This document shows positions 15,702-24,214 of a stretch of DNA of 63,414 nt, one piece after another. This stretch comes from Alphaproteobacteria bacterium. Lineage in GTDB: Bacteria > Pseudomonadota > Alphaproteobacteria > Geminicoccales > Geminicoccaceae. Location of the stretch: positions 1 through 63,414 of the forward strand of contig JAUIID010000004.1 of NCBI GenBank assembly GCA_030431615.1, read 5' to 3'. The first letter of the stretch is position 1. Each line of letters begins with the position of its first letter. The notes under the pieces are model-generated. The model was given only the letters and a program-made list of their open reading frames with translations. It made no database searches and was not told the DNA's origin. The position numbers and the translations under genes were made by a program.

Positions 15702-18700
15702 GTGGACATCGGCACGTGGTTGCGGGCGTTGGACGTCGAGCGCTACGAGCAGGCGTTCCGCGACAACGACGTCGACGCTGCCGTGCTGCCAAATCTGACA
15801 GCGGACGATCTGATCGGGCTTGGGGTCGCCTCGATCGGGCACCGTCGCAAGATGCTCGCCGCCATCGCCTGCCTGCACGCAACCGAATCAACACCCACGC
15901 CACCGCCTGGCGAACGGCCTGATATTGCGGGGCCCGACCTGGCTCGGCGATCCGACGCCGAGCGGCGGCAGTTGACGGTCATGTTCTGCGATCTGGTCGG
16001 GTCGACCGCGCTGTCGGGCAAGCTCGACCCCGAGGACCTCGGTGGGTTGATCCGCGCCTATCAAGGGCAGTGTGCCAAAGTGGTCGAGCGTTGGGGCGGC
16101 CACCTGGCCAAGTATATGGGCGACGGGGTGCTCGCCTATTTTGGCTGGCCGACCGCCCATGAGGACGACCCCGAGCGCGCGGTCCGGGCGGGGCTGGAGC
16201 TGGTCGAGTCGGTTGCGGATCAGACGACACCGGACGGGAACGCCCTGGCGGTTCGGGTCGGGATCGCGACGGGCCTCGTCATGGTCGGCGACCTGATCGG
16301 CGCAGGGGCATCGCTGGAGCAGACCGTGGTCGGTGAGACGCCCAATCTGGCCGCGCGCCTCCAGGGCCTGGCCGAATCCGGCACGGTCGTCGTGGCCGAC
16401 GACACCCGGCGTCTGCTGCGCGGTGCATTTCAGTTAGACAATATTGGCGCGCACACGCTCAAGGGCTTCGATGCGCCCGTGACTGCCTGGCGGGTGTCGG
16501 GCGAGGCGGCAGCGGAAAGCCGCTTCGAGGCCCAGGTGCAAGAGCCCACGCTTCTGGTCGGACGCGACGACGAGGTCGAGATTCTAGATCGTCGTTGGCA
16601 GCGCGCGCGTGGCGGTGAGGGCCAGGTGGTGCTGATCGTCGGGGAGGCAGGGATCGGCAAGTCCCGGCTCGCGGCGACCCTGCGCGAGCATATGGCCGAT
16701 GCACGCCATGTCCGGCTGACCTATCAATGTTCGCCACACCATGCCGAAACCGCTTTCCACCCCGTCATCCGGCAACTCGAGCATGCGGCGAGCATACGAC
16801 CTGAACAGGACCGGGCAGAAAGGCTCGGTCGGCTGAAGGCGTTGTTGCGGTCGTCGGGCGACGCCGCGGAAGAACCGGTTCGGCTGCTGGCGTCGCTGCT
16901 GTCGATACCATTGGAGCCGGTGGCGAAGCTCGACGGTCACGAACTGAAGGAGAGGACACTCCGCACGCTGCTCATGCAGGTCGAGAGGCTCGCGTCGTCC
17001 GGCCCCGTGCTGATGCTGTTGGAAGATCTGCACTGGGCCGACCTGTCGACGCTCGAGCTCTTGGATCGGCTGGTCGAGCGGGTCGAGCCTCTGCCGGTTC
17101 TCGTTCTGCTCACGGCGCGGCCCGGATTCGTCGCACCCTGGACCGATCAGGCTCATGTCACGTTGTTGACCCTGAACCGGATCGGCAGGCGGGAAAGCCG
17201 CACCCTGTCGGAAGCGCTCGTTGGCGAGGGGTCGATATCCGACGACCTGATCGAGGAGATCACCATCCGGAGCGATGGTATCCCGTTGTTCATCGAGGAG
17301 TTGACGCGCACCGTGCTGGAGACCCGACGGGCTGATGGCCAGTTGGCGACCGGCTCGGGCCCGCCAGGAGTTCCGGCCTCGCTACAGGACTCCCTGATGG
17401 CGCGGTTGGATCGTCTGGGCACAGGCAAGCCTGTGGCGCAGGTCGCCGCTGCCATCGGCCGCGACTTCACTCCCGAGATGCTCGAGCCGATTTGCGGCCT
17501 GCCGCGCGGCGAGCTCGACCGGGCATTTGACGAGCTGGCCAGTGCCGGCGTGCTCATCCGACGCGGAACGTCGCACGCCTCCTACGTTTTCAAGCACGCG
17601 CTGGTCCAGGATGCCGCTTACAACAGTCTCCTGCTGGGGAGCCGGCGCCAGCTGCACCAGCGGATCGCAGAGGCGCTCGGCGAGCGCCTGGCTGAAGAAC
17701 CGGCGCTGCTCGCCCATCATTGGGAAGGCGCGCAGGATTTCAGCCAGGCCTTGAAGTATCGCCTGGTCGCGGGCGACCGCGCCCTGGCACGTTCCGCCAT
17801 GCAGGACGCGAACGCGCAGTACTGGCGTGCGGTGGAGCTGTTGCGAAAGCTGCCGGACTCCGAGGACACGCGGCGGCAACACCTCGCCACGATATTGGCG
17901 CTGGTCCGTTCAATCGGCGAATTCTGGCAAAATGATGCCGATCGGGCCCGAGCGCTTTCACATATCGACAGGGCTATCGAAATCGCGACCAACAGCAACG
18001 ATGCAGCCGCGCTCGCGCGGCTGAAAGCGTTCAAGGCCGAGAGATGGGGCTTTGAACCACTCTTCACCGAAGCCGTCCGCCACGCCATCGACGCCGGCGA
18101 CCAACGGGTCAGAGCCGACGTCGAGCGCTATGCCGGAGGCCTCTACGGCATGCTCGGCAGATTCGAGGAATCCATCGGTCATATCGAACGAACGATCGAG
18201 ATGTACGCTGAGCTCGGGGCCGAAATTGACCAGGGCCTCGCCATGGGCGGCGCCGGTCGGTGCTACTCGGCCCGTGCAGGGAGGCTCGAGCAATCGTTCC
18301 AATATGCCGAGCGCGCTCGCGCCATCGCGACTGCGACGGGCAACCTCAGGCTCAGATCGAGACTGGCGATGGAGGCCGAGCCCTGCCTCTACAAGGGGCT
18401 CTGGCAACGGGCGGTCGACGTCGTGGACCATGAGCTGCCTGTGGCCTGGGAGTTAGGCGATTGGCCCACTATCCTGTGGTGCTCCGGCTGGGCGGCCATA
18501 AGCGAGGTGAAGCTCGGTCGGAGCCGGTCTGCCCGCGCCCGGATCGATGCAGCCTTCAAGAAGGCCGGTCCGCGTTGTGCGAATCCATTCGTCAAGTCCT
18601 ACCCGCTGATCGCCCTCGGCCAGGTGCATTTGGCTGAGGGAGAGCTTCAGGCTGCCCTGGATGCAGGCCGCAAGGCTGCCGAGATGGGCGTCCGGGCGGA

Positions 18701-18983
18701 AGCCAGACTGGAGCAGGGGGCGGCCCACCGCCTGCTGGGGCAGATCCAGGAGGCAAGGGGCGATCGAGCTGCTGCTGAGGCCGATCATCGAGAGAGCCTC
18801 GAGATCCTCGGCGCCATCCAATCGCGACCAGAGCTGGCCCAGAGCCTGCTCGCCTACGGGTGCTTCAAGCGCCCGGACGATGCCGACGCAGCTTGCCGCC
18901 TGCTCGAGGATGCCCTCGCGATATTCGAGGACATCAACGCCACCGGTTGGATCCAGGAGACCCGGGTCGCGCTGAAGGCGTGA
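15702..18983 (+). CDS. SAM domain / class III adenylate cyclase / AAA ATPase / TPR protein
   Basis: A 1093-residue cytosolic signalling protein starting at GTG. Residues 1-65 form a SAM domain (WLRALDVERYEQAF to IGHRRKMLAAI). Residues about 86-260 are a class III nucleotide cyclase, with metal-binding Asp in 'MFCDLVGSTAL' and 'YMGDGVLAYFG'. An AAA/STAND-type ATPase follows: Walker A 'GEAGIGKS' at about 315 and Walker B-like 'LMLLEDLHWAD' near 440. The C-terminal ~450 residues contain TPR-like helical repeats. The family (cyclase plus AAA plus TPR) is common in rhizobia and relatives; it probably makes cAMP in response to an unknown protein ligand. No HTH was seen at the C-terminus. Confidence 0.88.
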   Translation: MDIGTWLRALDVERYEQAFRDNDVDAAVLPNLTADDLIGLGVASIGHRRKMLAAIACLHATESTPTPPPGERPDIAGPDLARRSDAERRQLTVMFCDLVGSTALSGKLDPEDLGGLIRAYQGQCAKVVERWGGHLAKYMGDGVLAYFGWPTAHEDDPERAVRAGLELVESVADQTTPDGNALAVRVGIATGLVMVGDLIGAGASLEQTVVGETPNLAARLQGLAESGTVVVADDTRRLLRGAFQLDNIGAHTLKGFDAPVTAWRVSGEAAAESRFEAQVQEPTLLVGRDDEVEILDRRWQRARGGEGQVVLIVGEAGIGKSRLAATLREHMADARHVRLTYQCSPHHAETAFHPVIRQLEHAASIRPEQDRAERLGRLKALLRSSGDAAEEPVRLLASLLSIPLEPVAKLDGHELKERTLRTLLMQVERLASSGPVLMLLEDLHWADLSTLELLDRLVERVEPLPVLVLLTARPGFVAPWTDQAHVTLLTLNRIGRRESRTLSEALVGEGSISDDLIEEITIRSDGIPLFIEELTRTVLETRRADGQLATGSGPPGVPASLQDSLMARLDRLGTGKPVAQVAAAIGRDFTPEMLEPICGLPRGELDRAFDELASAGVLIRRGTSHASYVFKHALVQDAAYNSLLLGSRRQLHQRIAEALGERLAEEPALLAHHWEGAQDFSQALKYRLVAGDRALARSAMQDANAQYWRAVELLRKLPDSEDTRRQHLATILALVRSIGEFWQNDADRARALSHIDRAIEIATNSNDAAALARLKAFKAERWGFEPLFTEAVRHAIDAGDQRVRADVERYAGGLYGMLGRFEESIGHIERTIEMYAELGAEIDQGLAMGGAGRCYSARAGRLEQSFQYAERARAIATATGNLRLRSRLAMEAEPCLYKGLWQRAVDVVDHELPVAWELGDWPTILWCSGWAAISEVKLGRSRSARARIDAAFKKAGPRCANPFVKSYPLIALGQVHLAEGELQAALDAGRKAAEMGVRAEARLEQGAAHRLLGQIQEARGDRAAAEADHRESLEILGAIQSRPELAQSLLAYGCFKRPDDADAACRLLEDALAIFEDINATGWIQETRVALKA

Positions 18984-19064
18984 CTTGCGCCGTCGTGGCG
19001 GTTTCTGGGGCTCATCGCACGATGACGCCTGCTACCTTGATTTCCCGTTGGCGGGAGTGAGGCG

Positions 19065-19628
19065 TTGGGCGACGAGGCACATGGCGACCGGGCCGGCGCG
19101 CCCGGCTGGCTCCAGGCGTGGCGGAGCCGGGCGATCGGGCCCGCCTTGGCGCTCGACCGTTTCGATGGCCTGCCGGGACTCGACCCCGAGGCCATGCTCG
19201 GCAGCTGGCGGGGCTGCAGCCTGCCGACCGGCCATCCGCTGGACGGCCTGCTCGAGGCGCTCGGCTGGCACGGCAAGGCGTTCGAGGATGTCGATCGCGT
19301 GCATCCGCTGCTCTTCCGGGATCCGTCGGGCACGCCCGTCGCCATCGAGCCGGCCCGGCTGCCGGTGGACATCGCCCTGCGCCTGCCAAGCTTCAGCCGG
19401 AGCGGCCCGGTAAGGGCGGCGTTCCGGGCGCTGCGCCCGCTGCTCCGCGCCAAGGGGCCGGCGGCGAAGCTCGAAAGGCGCCACTTTCGCGGCCGGGCGA
19501 GTGCGGCCATGGTCTATGACCGGCTGCCGATCACCGATCATTTCCGCCGGATCGACGAAGGCCGCGTGCTCGGGCTGATGGAGCTGCGGCAGTCTCCAAA
19601 GCCCTTCTTTTTCGTCCTCAGTCGCTAG
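19065..19628 (+). CDS. GXWXG / DUF4334 family protein
   Basis: A 187-residue protein with the GXWXG motif in 'LGSWRGCSLPTGHPLDGLLE' and a following 'LGWHGKAFEDVDRVHPLLF'. The C-terminal half fits DUF4334 (KLERRHFRGRASAAMVYDRL, ITDHFRRID). Function is unknown; such proteins are widespread in actinobacteria and proteobacteria. The start is probably TTG 19065 behind GGGAGTGAGG, since no ATG or GTG lies in the right place. It ends 4 bases before the convergent regulator gene. Confidence 0.75.
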   Translation: MGDEAHGDRAGAPGWLQAWRSRAIGPALALDRFDGLPGLDPEAMLGSWRGCSLPTGHPLDGLLEALGWHGKAFEDVDRVHPLLFRDPSGTPVAIEPARLPVDIALRLPSFSRSGPVRAAFRALRPLLRAKGPAAKLERRHFRGRASAAMVYDRLPITDHFRRIDEGRVLGLMELRQSPKPFFFVLSR

Positions 19629-19632
19629 CCAA

Positions 19633-20406
19633 TCAGCAGTGGCCCGGTCCGCCGGGCCGCATGCGCGGGGTGCCGTCGCCGGCGCAGAGCCGCTGCAGGG
19701 CACCGATATCGGCGATCTCGACATGGTTGCCGTGCGCCTGCACGCCGAGCGACTTGAGGCGCGAGAGACAGCGCGAGAAGGTCTCGGGCTGCATGCCGAG
19801 CGCGCCGGCGATGAGCTGCTTGTCGAGCGGCAGCTCGAACGCGGTGGCGGTCACCTCCTCCGGGCAGAGCTGCAGGAGGAAGCGCGCCAGGCGCTCGGTC
19901 GACGAGCTCGACGTGCGCTGCTCGATCTGCTCGACCAGCCGCCGCAGGTGGCGCGACATCGAGGCCAGGATATTCAGCGCCAGCGACGGGTCGGACATCA
20001 GCCGGCGGCGGAAGGACTGGGCGGTGACGACGAGCAGCCGGGCGTCGGCGATCACCGTCGCGGTGACCGGGAAGTCGGCGCAGTCGAACATCGCCGCCTC
20101 GGCGAAGGATTCGCCGCGATTGATCAGGCTGATGACGCTCTGGTGGCCGCTCGGGCTGACCCGGTGCAGCATCACGCAGCCGTCGAGCACGACATAGAAG
20201 CGTGTCGCGGGCTCGCCCTGGTAGAAGAGGACGGTGCGGCGCGAGACGGCGGCGACGCTCGCCTCCTCGAAGATATCGGCGCGTTTGGCCGGTGCCAGAT
20301 CGGCGAACATCGGCAGCCGGGCGAGCCGTGCGGCATCGGCTGCAGCCAGCCCGCGCAATGGCGGCGAGCCGCCCCGGTCCGAGGGTGGCCGACACGCCTG
20401 CACCAT
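19633..20406 (-). CDS. Crp/Fnr-family transcriptional regulator (Dnr/NnrR-like)
   Basis: A 257-residue regulator. Residues about 35-150 form a cyclic-nucleotide-type beta barrel ('LPMFADLAPAKRADIFEEAS', 'LFYQGEPATRFYVVLDG'). A dimer helix runs to about 175 and a winged helix HTH follows with 'DKQLIAGALGMQPETFSRCL' (recognition motif E..SR). There is no N-terminal Cys cluster as in FNR, so an oxygen-sensing Fe-S cluster is unlikely and NO/heme sensing of the Dnr/NnrR kind is more plausible. The ATG at 20406 is preferred over a 55-residue extension that would run through the Fnr-type box at 20477. Position beside the NO-reductase genes and several matching boxes make it the likely regulator of the island. 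Confidence 0.85.
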   Translation of the reverse strand: MVQACRPPSDRGGSPPLRGLAAADAARLARLPMFADLAPAKRADIFEEASVAAVSRRTVLFYQGEPATRFYVVLDGCVMLHRVSPSGHQSVISLINRGESFAEAAMFDCADFPVTATVIADARLLVVTAQSFRRRLMSDPSLALNILASMSRHLRRLVEQIEQRTSSSSTERLARFLLQLCPEEVTATAFELPLDKQLIAGALGMQPETFSRCLSRLKSLGVQAHGNHVEIADIGALQRLCAGDGTPRMRPGGPGHC

Positions 20407-20476
20407 GGTTTCCCCCCTGTGCGTCGACCCGCCCTGTCTCTCGGGGGACCGTCGAATGCCGAGAGTGCCCCGTTCC

Positions 20477-20490
20477 TTGATCGCGATCAA
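20477..20490. promoter_or_regulatory. Crp/Fnr-type box (TTGATCGCGATCAA)
   Basis: A perfect palindrome TTGAT-N4-ATCAA in the gap between the regulator and the 62-residue membrane protein. For the + gene the centre lies 62 bases before the ATG, leaving room for a class II promoter with TSS near 20525. It may also autoregulate the minus-strand regulator. Confidence 0.8.
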
Positions 20491-20545
20491 GGTGACGCGG
20501 CCGGTCCGGCCCCCAGATGGCCCCGCCGAGACAGGACAACCGGAG

Positions 20546-20734
20546 ATGCGCATGGAGATCGTTCTCTTCACCGTCGTGGCAGGGACGCTCTACCTCGCCG
20601 CGGACCGGCTCCTCGTCCTCGTCGAGCGGCGGCGCGGCGCCCCCCTGCCGGGGCGCTCCCTCGTCTTCTTTCTCATGCTTCTCGGGATGGCGCTGCCGGT
20701 CTTCGCCCTCATCCGCCACCTGCTCGGCGCTTGA
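20546..20734 (+). CDS. Small membrane protein, first gene after the Fnr-type box
   Basis: A 62-residue protein with two membrane helices (VLFTVVAGTLYLAADRLLVL and LVFFLMLLGMALPVFALIR) joined by a basic loop, ERRRGAPLPGRS. A second ATG at 20552 is in frame. No family was recognised. It lies directly under a perfect Fnr-type box, and its own stop TGA is part of the next box at 20731. Its placement suggests an accessory or small subunit for the NO reductase, but this is inference. Confidence 0.6.
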   Translation: MRMEIVLFTVVAGTLYLAADRLLVLVERRRGAPLPGRSLVFFLMLLGMALPVFALIRHLLGA

Positions 20735-20744
20735 CGACGGTCAA
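20731..20744. promoter_or_regulatory. Crp/Fnr-type box (TTGACGACGGTCAA) before the NO reductase operon
   Basis: TTGAC-N4-GTCAA overlaps the stop codon of the 62-residue gene. A -10-like TAGGCT lies at 20768-20773, with the TSS expected near 20779, 41.5 bases from the box centre, which is class II geometry. It should drive the 55-residue gene and norS-like/norY-like operon. Confidence 0.8.
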
Positions 20745-20844
20745 GGACAGGGCGGCGACCGGAGTCCTAGGCTCGACCATCAGTGCATTCACGCTTCGGC
20801 AGCCCAGCGACTGCCGGCGATCGTGACCGGAGGGGAGCTCGGGC

Positions 20845-21012
20845 ATGGCACGACAAGAAACGGACAAGGACGTCGGCGCACGGCCGCACGTCATGCAGCG
20901 ACTGCTCGACAACCCGTTCCTCCTGGTTTTCCTCGGCGTCACCATGCCGACGGTTCTCTACCTGATCTGGGGGATCATGGAGATCACCCAGATCCCGCTC
21001 GCCCCGTCCTGA
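20845..21012 (+). CDS. Small single-pass membrane protein (55 aa)
   Basis: A 55-residue protein with a charged N-terminus and one helix (PFLLVFLGVTMPTVLYLIWG). A strong ribosome binding site (GGAGGGGAG) precedes the ATG. It lies 17 bases before the CuA subunit gene and is likely cotranscribed with it. Small single-helix subunits often accompany heme-copper oxidases, so it may be a subunit of the NO reductase (inference). No family was recognised. Confidence 0.65.
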   Translation: MARQETDKDVGARPHVMQRLLDNPFLLVFLGVTMPTVLYLIWGIMEITQIPLAPS

Positions 21013-21029
21013 GCAGCTAGGAGGTCGCC

Positions 21030-21611
21030 ATGGCGCTCCTGCCACCGAAGAACCGCCTGTGGTGGAACGAGCCACTGCATCGCATGGAGATCGTCTGGAT
21101 CACCATCGCCTTCCTCTGGGGCATTGCGATGTTCTCCACCATGATCTGGTGGCACATCTACGGTGAGCAGAACCTCTCCAACGAGTCCTACCGGATCCTG
21201 CCCGACGTCTATGCCGAGCGGGTCGACGTCATGATCGACGCGTACCAGGTCGGCGAGGACGAGTTCGGCATGCCCATCGTCCGCCCGCCGGTCGGCTCCG
21301 ACATCTACCTGCAGGCACGGCTCTGGGACTGGTCGCCGATCCTCGAGCTGGTCGAGGGCGAGAGCTACCGGTTGCACCTATCCTCGATCGACTGGCAGCA
21401 CGGCTTCTCGCTGCAGCCGACCAACATCAACCTGCAGGTCCACCCCGGCTACGAGATGGTGGTGACCCTGACCCCCAACGCGGCGGGCGAGTTCGGCATC
21501 GTCTGCAACGAGTACTGCGGCATCGGCCATCACCTGATGACCGGCCGGATCAACGTGCTCGACCGGGAGGCGGCGCTGGCCGCCGGCATGCAACTGGCGG
21601 CGGGAGAGTAG
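21030..21611 (+). CDS. norS: CuA-binding subunit II of a heme-copper NO reductase (probable sNOR)
   Basis: A 193-residue membrane-anchored cupredoxin. One helix at residues about 20-41 anchors it; the periplasmic domain carries the binuclear CuA site: H124 (DWQHGF), C159, E161, C163, H167 and M170 (CNEYCGIGHHLM). It accepts electrons from a cytochrome c or cupredoxin and passes them to subunit I. AGGAGG precedes the ATG. The gene symbol follows the norSY-senC clusters of ammonia oxidisers; an ordinary oxidase subunit II is the alternative, but the catalytic subunit encoded next argues against it. It is the first large gene after the box at 20731. Confidence 0.8.
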   Translation: MALLPPKNRLWWNEPLHRMEIVWITIAFLWGIAMFSTMIWWHIYGEQNLSNESYRILPDVYAERVDVMIDAYQVGEDEFGMPIVRPPVGSDIYLQARLWDWSPILELVEGESYRLHLSSIDWQHGFSLQPTNINLQVHPGYEMVVTLTPNAAGEFGIVCNEYCGIGHHLMTGRINVLDREAALAAGMQLAAGE

Positions 21612-21613
21612 CC

Positions 21614-23332
21614 ATGGCGAGCATTGCGGTCCCCGGGCGCCAGGTTGCGGAAGAGCGTTTCCGCACCTGCCCCGACACCGGCCTCGAGGTGCACGCCAAG
21701 GCGGAGACGCTGATCCGCGTCAACGTGCTGACCGCGGTGGTCTTCCTCGCCGTCGGCGGGCTCTTCGGCCTGCTCATCGCCCTGACCCGCTGGCAGGCCA
21801 TCCATCTCCTGCCGGCCGAGTGGTTCTACCTCCTGCTGACCGCGCATGGTGCCGCGGTGCTCATCTTCTGGATCATGTTCTTCGAGGTGGCGCTCTTCTA
21901 CTTCACCTCGGCGGTGGTCCTGAACTCCAGGCTGGCGACACCGATGATCGCCTGGGTCGCCTATGTCATGATGCTGGTCGGGGCACTCGTCGCCACCGTG
22001 GCGGTGCTGCAGGGGAACTCGTCGGTGATGTTCACCTCCTACCCGCCCTTGCAGGCAGCACCGCATTTCTATCTCGGCCTGATCCTCTTCGCGGTCGGCA
22101 TGCTTTTGACCTGCTTTATCTTCCTCGGCACGCTGGTCGTCGCCAAGGACGAGGGCACCTACGAGGGCTCGATCCCGCTCGCCACCTTCGGCGGGCTAAC
22201 CGGTGCGATCATCATGATCTTCACCCTGGCCTCGGGTGCGATCATCCTGATCCCGACCTACCTCTGGTCGCTCGGCATCATCTCCACCATCGACCCCCTC
22301 ACCTACAAGCTCGTCTGGTGGGGCCTCGGCCATTCCTCGCAGCAGGTAAACGTCACCCTGCAGGTGGTCGTCTGGTACACCATCGCCGCCCTCGTGCTGG
22401 GTGCCCGGCCGCTCTCGGAGAAGGTCAGCCGGACCGCCTTCCTGCTCTACATCCTCTTCCTGCAGCTCGCCTCGGCGCATCACCTCCTGGTCGAGCCTGG
22501 CCTGAGCTCGGCCTGGAAGATCTTCAACACCAGCTACGCCATGTACCTCGCGGTGCTGGGCTCGATGATCCACGGCATGAGCGTGCCGGGGGCGGTCGAG
22601 GCGGCGCAGCGCCGGCTCGGGCACACGAAAGGCATCTTCGGCTGGCTGCGTGAGGCCCCCTGGGGCAACCCGGCCTTCGCCGGCATGTTCCTCTCGCTCG
22701 TCCTCTTCGGCTTCCTCGGCGGCATCAGCGGCGTCATTCTCGGCACCGAGCAGATCAACATCCTGATGCACAACACGCTCTACGTCCCGGGCCACTTCCA
22801 CGCCACGGTGGTCTGCGGCACGACGCTGGCCTTCATGGCCATGACCTATCTCCTGATCCCGATCTTCTTCCAGCGCGATCTCGCCTTCCCGAAGATGGCG
22901 AAATGGCAGCCTTACGTCTTCGGCGCCGGGGCCGCCGGGATCTCGCTCTTCATGATGGGTGCGGGCACGCTCGGCGTCGCGCGGCGCCACTGGGACATCA
23001 CATTCACGGACGCGCTGATCTCCTTCGACTATCCGGCCACGGCCTTCTTCATGCTCGGCCTGAACGGGCTTTCGGCGCTGGTCGCGGCGGCGGGTGGCGT
23101 GATGTACGTGGTCGTGGTCTTCGGCTCCGTCTTCGCCGGCAAGCGGCGGACCGCCGCCGAGGCGAAGTCCAACCCCATCGCCCCGGGTGCGGTGGCGCTG
23201 CGGACCTATGGCAGCGAGGGCACGCTGAAGCTGCCGGGCACCATCGTGCTGGTCTCGGTCTTCTTCATCGCCTTCGCCCTCTACTACTTCATCAACTGGC
23301 GCTTCCTCGCCGGCATCTGGACGATGAGCTGA
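21614..23332 (+). CDS. norY: Heme-copper catalytic subunit I lacking the active-site tyrosine (probable sNOR NO reductase)
   Basis: A 572-residue protein with about 13 membrane helices. Ligands are visible: low-spin heme H78 and H396, high-spin heme H394, CuB H240 and H289/H290 (ASAHHLL). In oxygen reductases the segment reads GHPEVY, with a His-Tyr crosslink four residues on. Here it is GHSSQQ (240-244), so the tyrosine is replaced by Gln. This loss is typical of NO-reducing members. The order subunit II, subunit I, then heme O synthase and SCO/SenC matches the norSY-senC clusters named sNOR. Predicted reaction: 2 NO + 2 e- + 2 H+ to N2O, in the cytoplasmic membrane. Assignment as NO reductase is inference from residues and context. 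Confidence 0.75.
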   Translation: MASIAVPGRQVAEERFRTCPDTGLEVHAKAETLIRVNVLTAVVFLAVGGLFGLLIALTRWQAIHLLPAEWFYLLLTAHGAAVLIFWIMFFEVALFYFTSAVVLNSRLATPMIAWVAYVMMLVGALVATVAVLQGNSSVMFTSYPPLQAAPHFYLGLILFAVGMLLTCFIFLGTLVVAKDEGTYEGSIPLATFGGLTGAIIMIFTLASGAIILIPTYLWSLGIISTIDPLTYKLVWWGLGHSSQQVNVTLQVVVWYTIAALVLGARPLSEKVSRTAFLLYILFLQLASAHHLLVEPGLSSAWKIFNTSYAMYLAVLGSMIHGMSVPGAVEAAQRRLGHTKGIFGWLREAPWGNPAFAGMFLSLVLFGFLGGISGVILGTEQINILMHNTLYVPGHFHATVVCGTTLAFMAMTYLLIPIFFQRDLAFPKMAKWQPYVFGAGAAGISLFMMGAGTLGVARRHWDITFTDALISFDYPATAFFMLGLNGLSALVAAAGGVMYVVVVFGSVFAGKRRTAAEAKSNPIAPGAVALRTYGSEGTLKLPGTIVLVSVFFIAFALYYFINWRFLAGIWTMS

Positions 23333-23338
23333 TCCGCC

Positions 23339-24214
23339 ATGCGGCCGACCCAGCCCCTCGTCCAGCACATCGTTTCGGTCTTCAAGCTGCGGATCGCCGT
23401 CGTCATCGCGCTCAGCGCTCTGGCCGGCGTGGCGGTCGCCCCGGGTGCGCCGCTCTCGCCGCTGCAGATCGCCGTGCTGACCCTGGCCGTGCTGCTCTCC
23501 TCGGGCGCGGCCGGGGCCTTCAACCAGCTCTTCGAGCGCGATCTCGACGCGCTGATGGTCCGCACGCGCAGGCGGCCCTTCGCCAGCGGCGAGTGGCAGG
23601 CCGGCCCCCTCTGGTGGGCGCTGATCATGGCGATCCTCGCCCTGGGCGTCGGGCTCGCGGCGCTGGTCCTCAACGTCACCAGCGCCGTCATGCTCTTCCT
23701 CGGCGCCTTCACCTATGGCGTCGTCTACACGGTCTGGCTGAAGCGCCGGACGGTCTGGAACATCGTCATCGGCGGGCTCGCCGGCAGCTTCGCGGTGCTC
23801 GCCGGCGCTGCCGCCGTCGATCCGAGCCCGAGTGCCGCCCCGCTCGTCCTCGCCGTCGTGCTCTTCCTCTGGACGCCGCCGCATTTCTGGTCGCTGGCGC
23901 TGATGGCAAAGGACGACTACGCGGCCAACGGCGTGCCGATGCTGCCGGCGGTCAAGGGCGACGCGTTCACCGCCTGGGCCATCCTCGTCCACGCCATCGC
24001 CCTCGCCGGGCTCGCCGTGGTGCCCTTCTTCCTCGGCATGGGCTGGCTCTACCTCGCTGCCGCCGTGGTGGGCGGCGGGTACTTCGTCAAGACCAGCATC
24101 GCGCTCGTCCGGCGACCGAGCAGGGCCACCGCCTTCGCCAATTTCAAGAGCTCGCTCCTGCAACTCTCGCTGCTCCTCATGGGCGCCATGGGCGATGCGG
24201 CGCTTTTCGGCTAG
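23339..24214 (+). CDS. ctaB: Protoheme IX farnesyltransferase (heme O synthase)
   Basis: A 291-residue polytopic UbiA-type prenyltransferase that converts heme b to heme O. Both signature motifs are present: 'NQLFERDLDALMVRTRRRPF' and 'WTPPHFWSLALMAKDDYAA'. It lies 6 bases behind the catalytic subunit and its end overlaps the SCO gene. A heme O synthase inside the operon suggests that the NO reductase uses an O- or A-type heme, although the enzyme could also serve other oxidases of the cell. Confidence 0.93.
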   Translation: MRPTQPLVQHIVSVFKLRIAVVIALSALAGVAVAPGAPLSPLQIAVLTLAVLLSSGAAGAFNQLFERDLDALMVRTRRRPFASGEWQAGPLWWALIMAILALGVGLAALVLNVTSAVMLFLGAFTYGVVYTVWLKRRTVWNIVIGGLAGSFAVLAGAAAVDPSPSAAPLVLAVVLFLWTPPHFWSLALMAKDDYAANGVPMLPAVKGDAFTAWAILVHAIALAGLAVVPFFLGMGWLYLAAAVVGGGYFVKTSIALVRRPSRATAFANFKSSLLQLSLLLMGAMGDAALFG

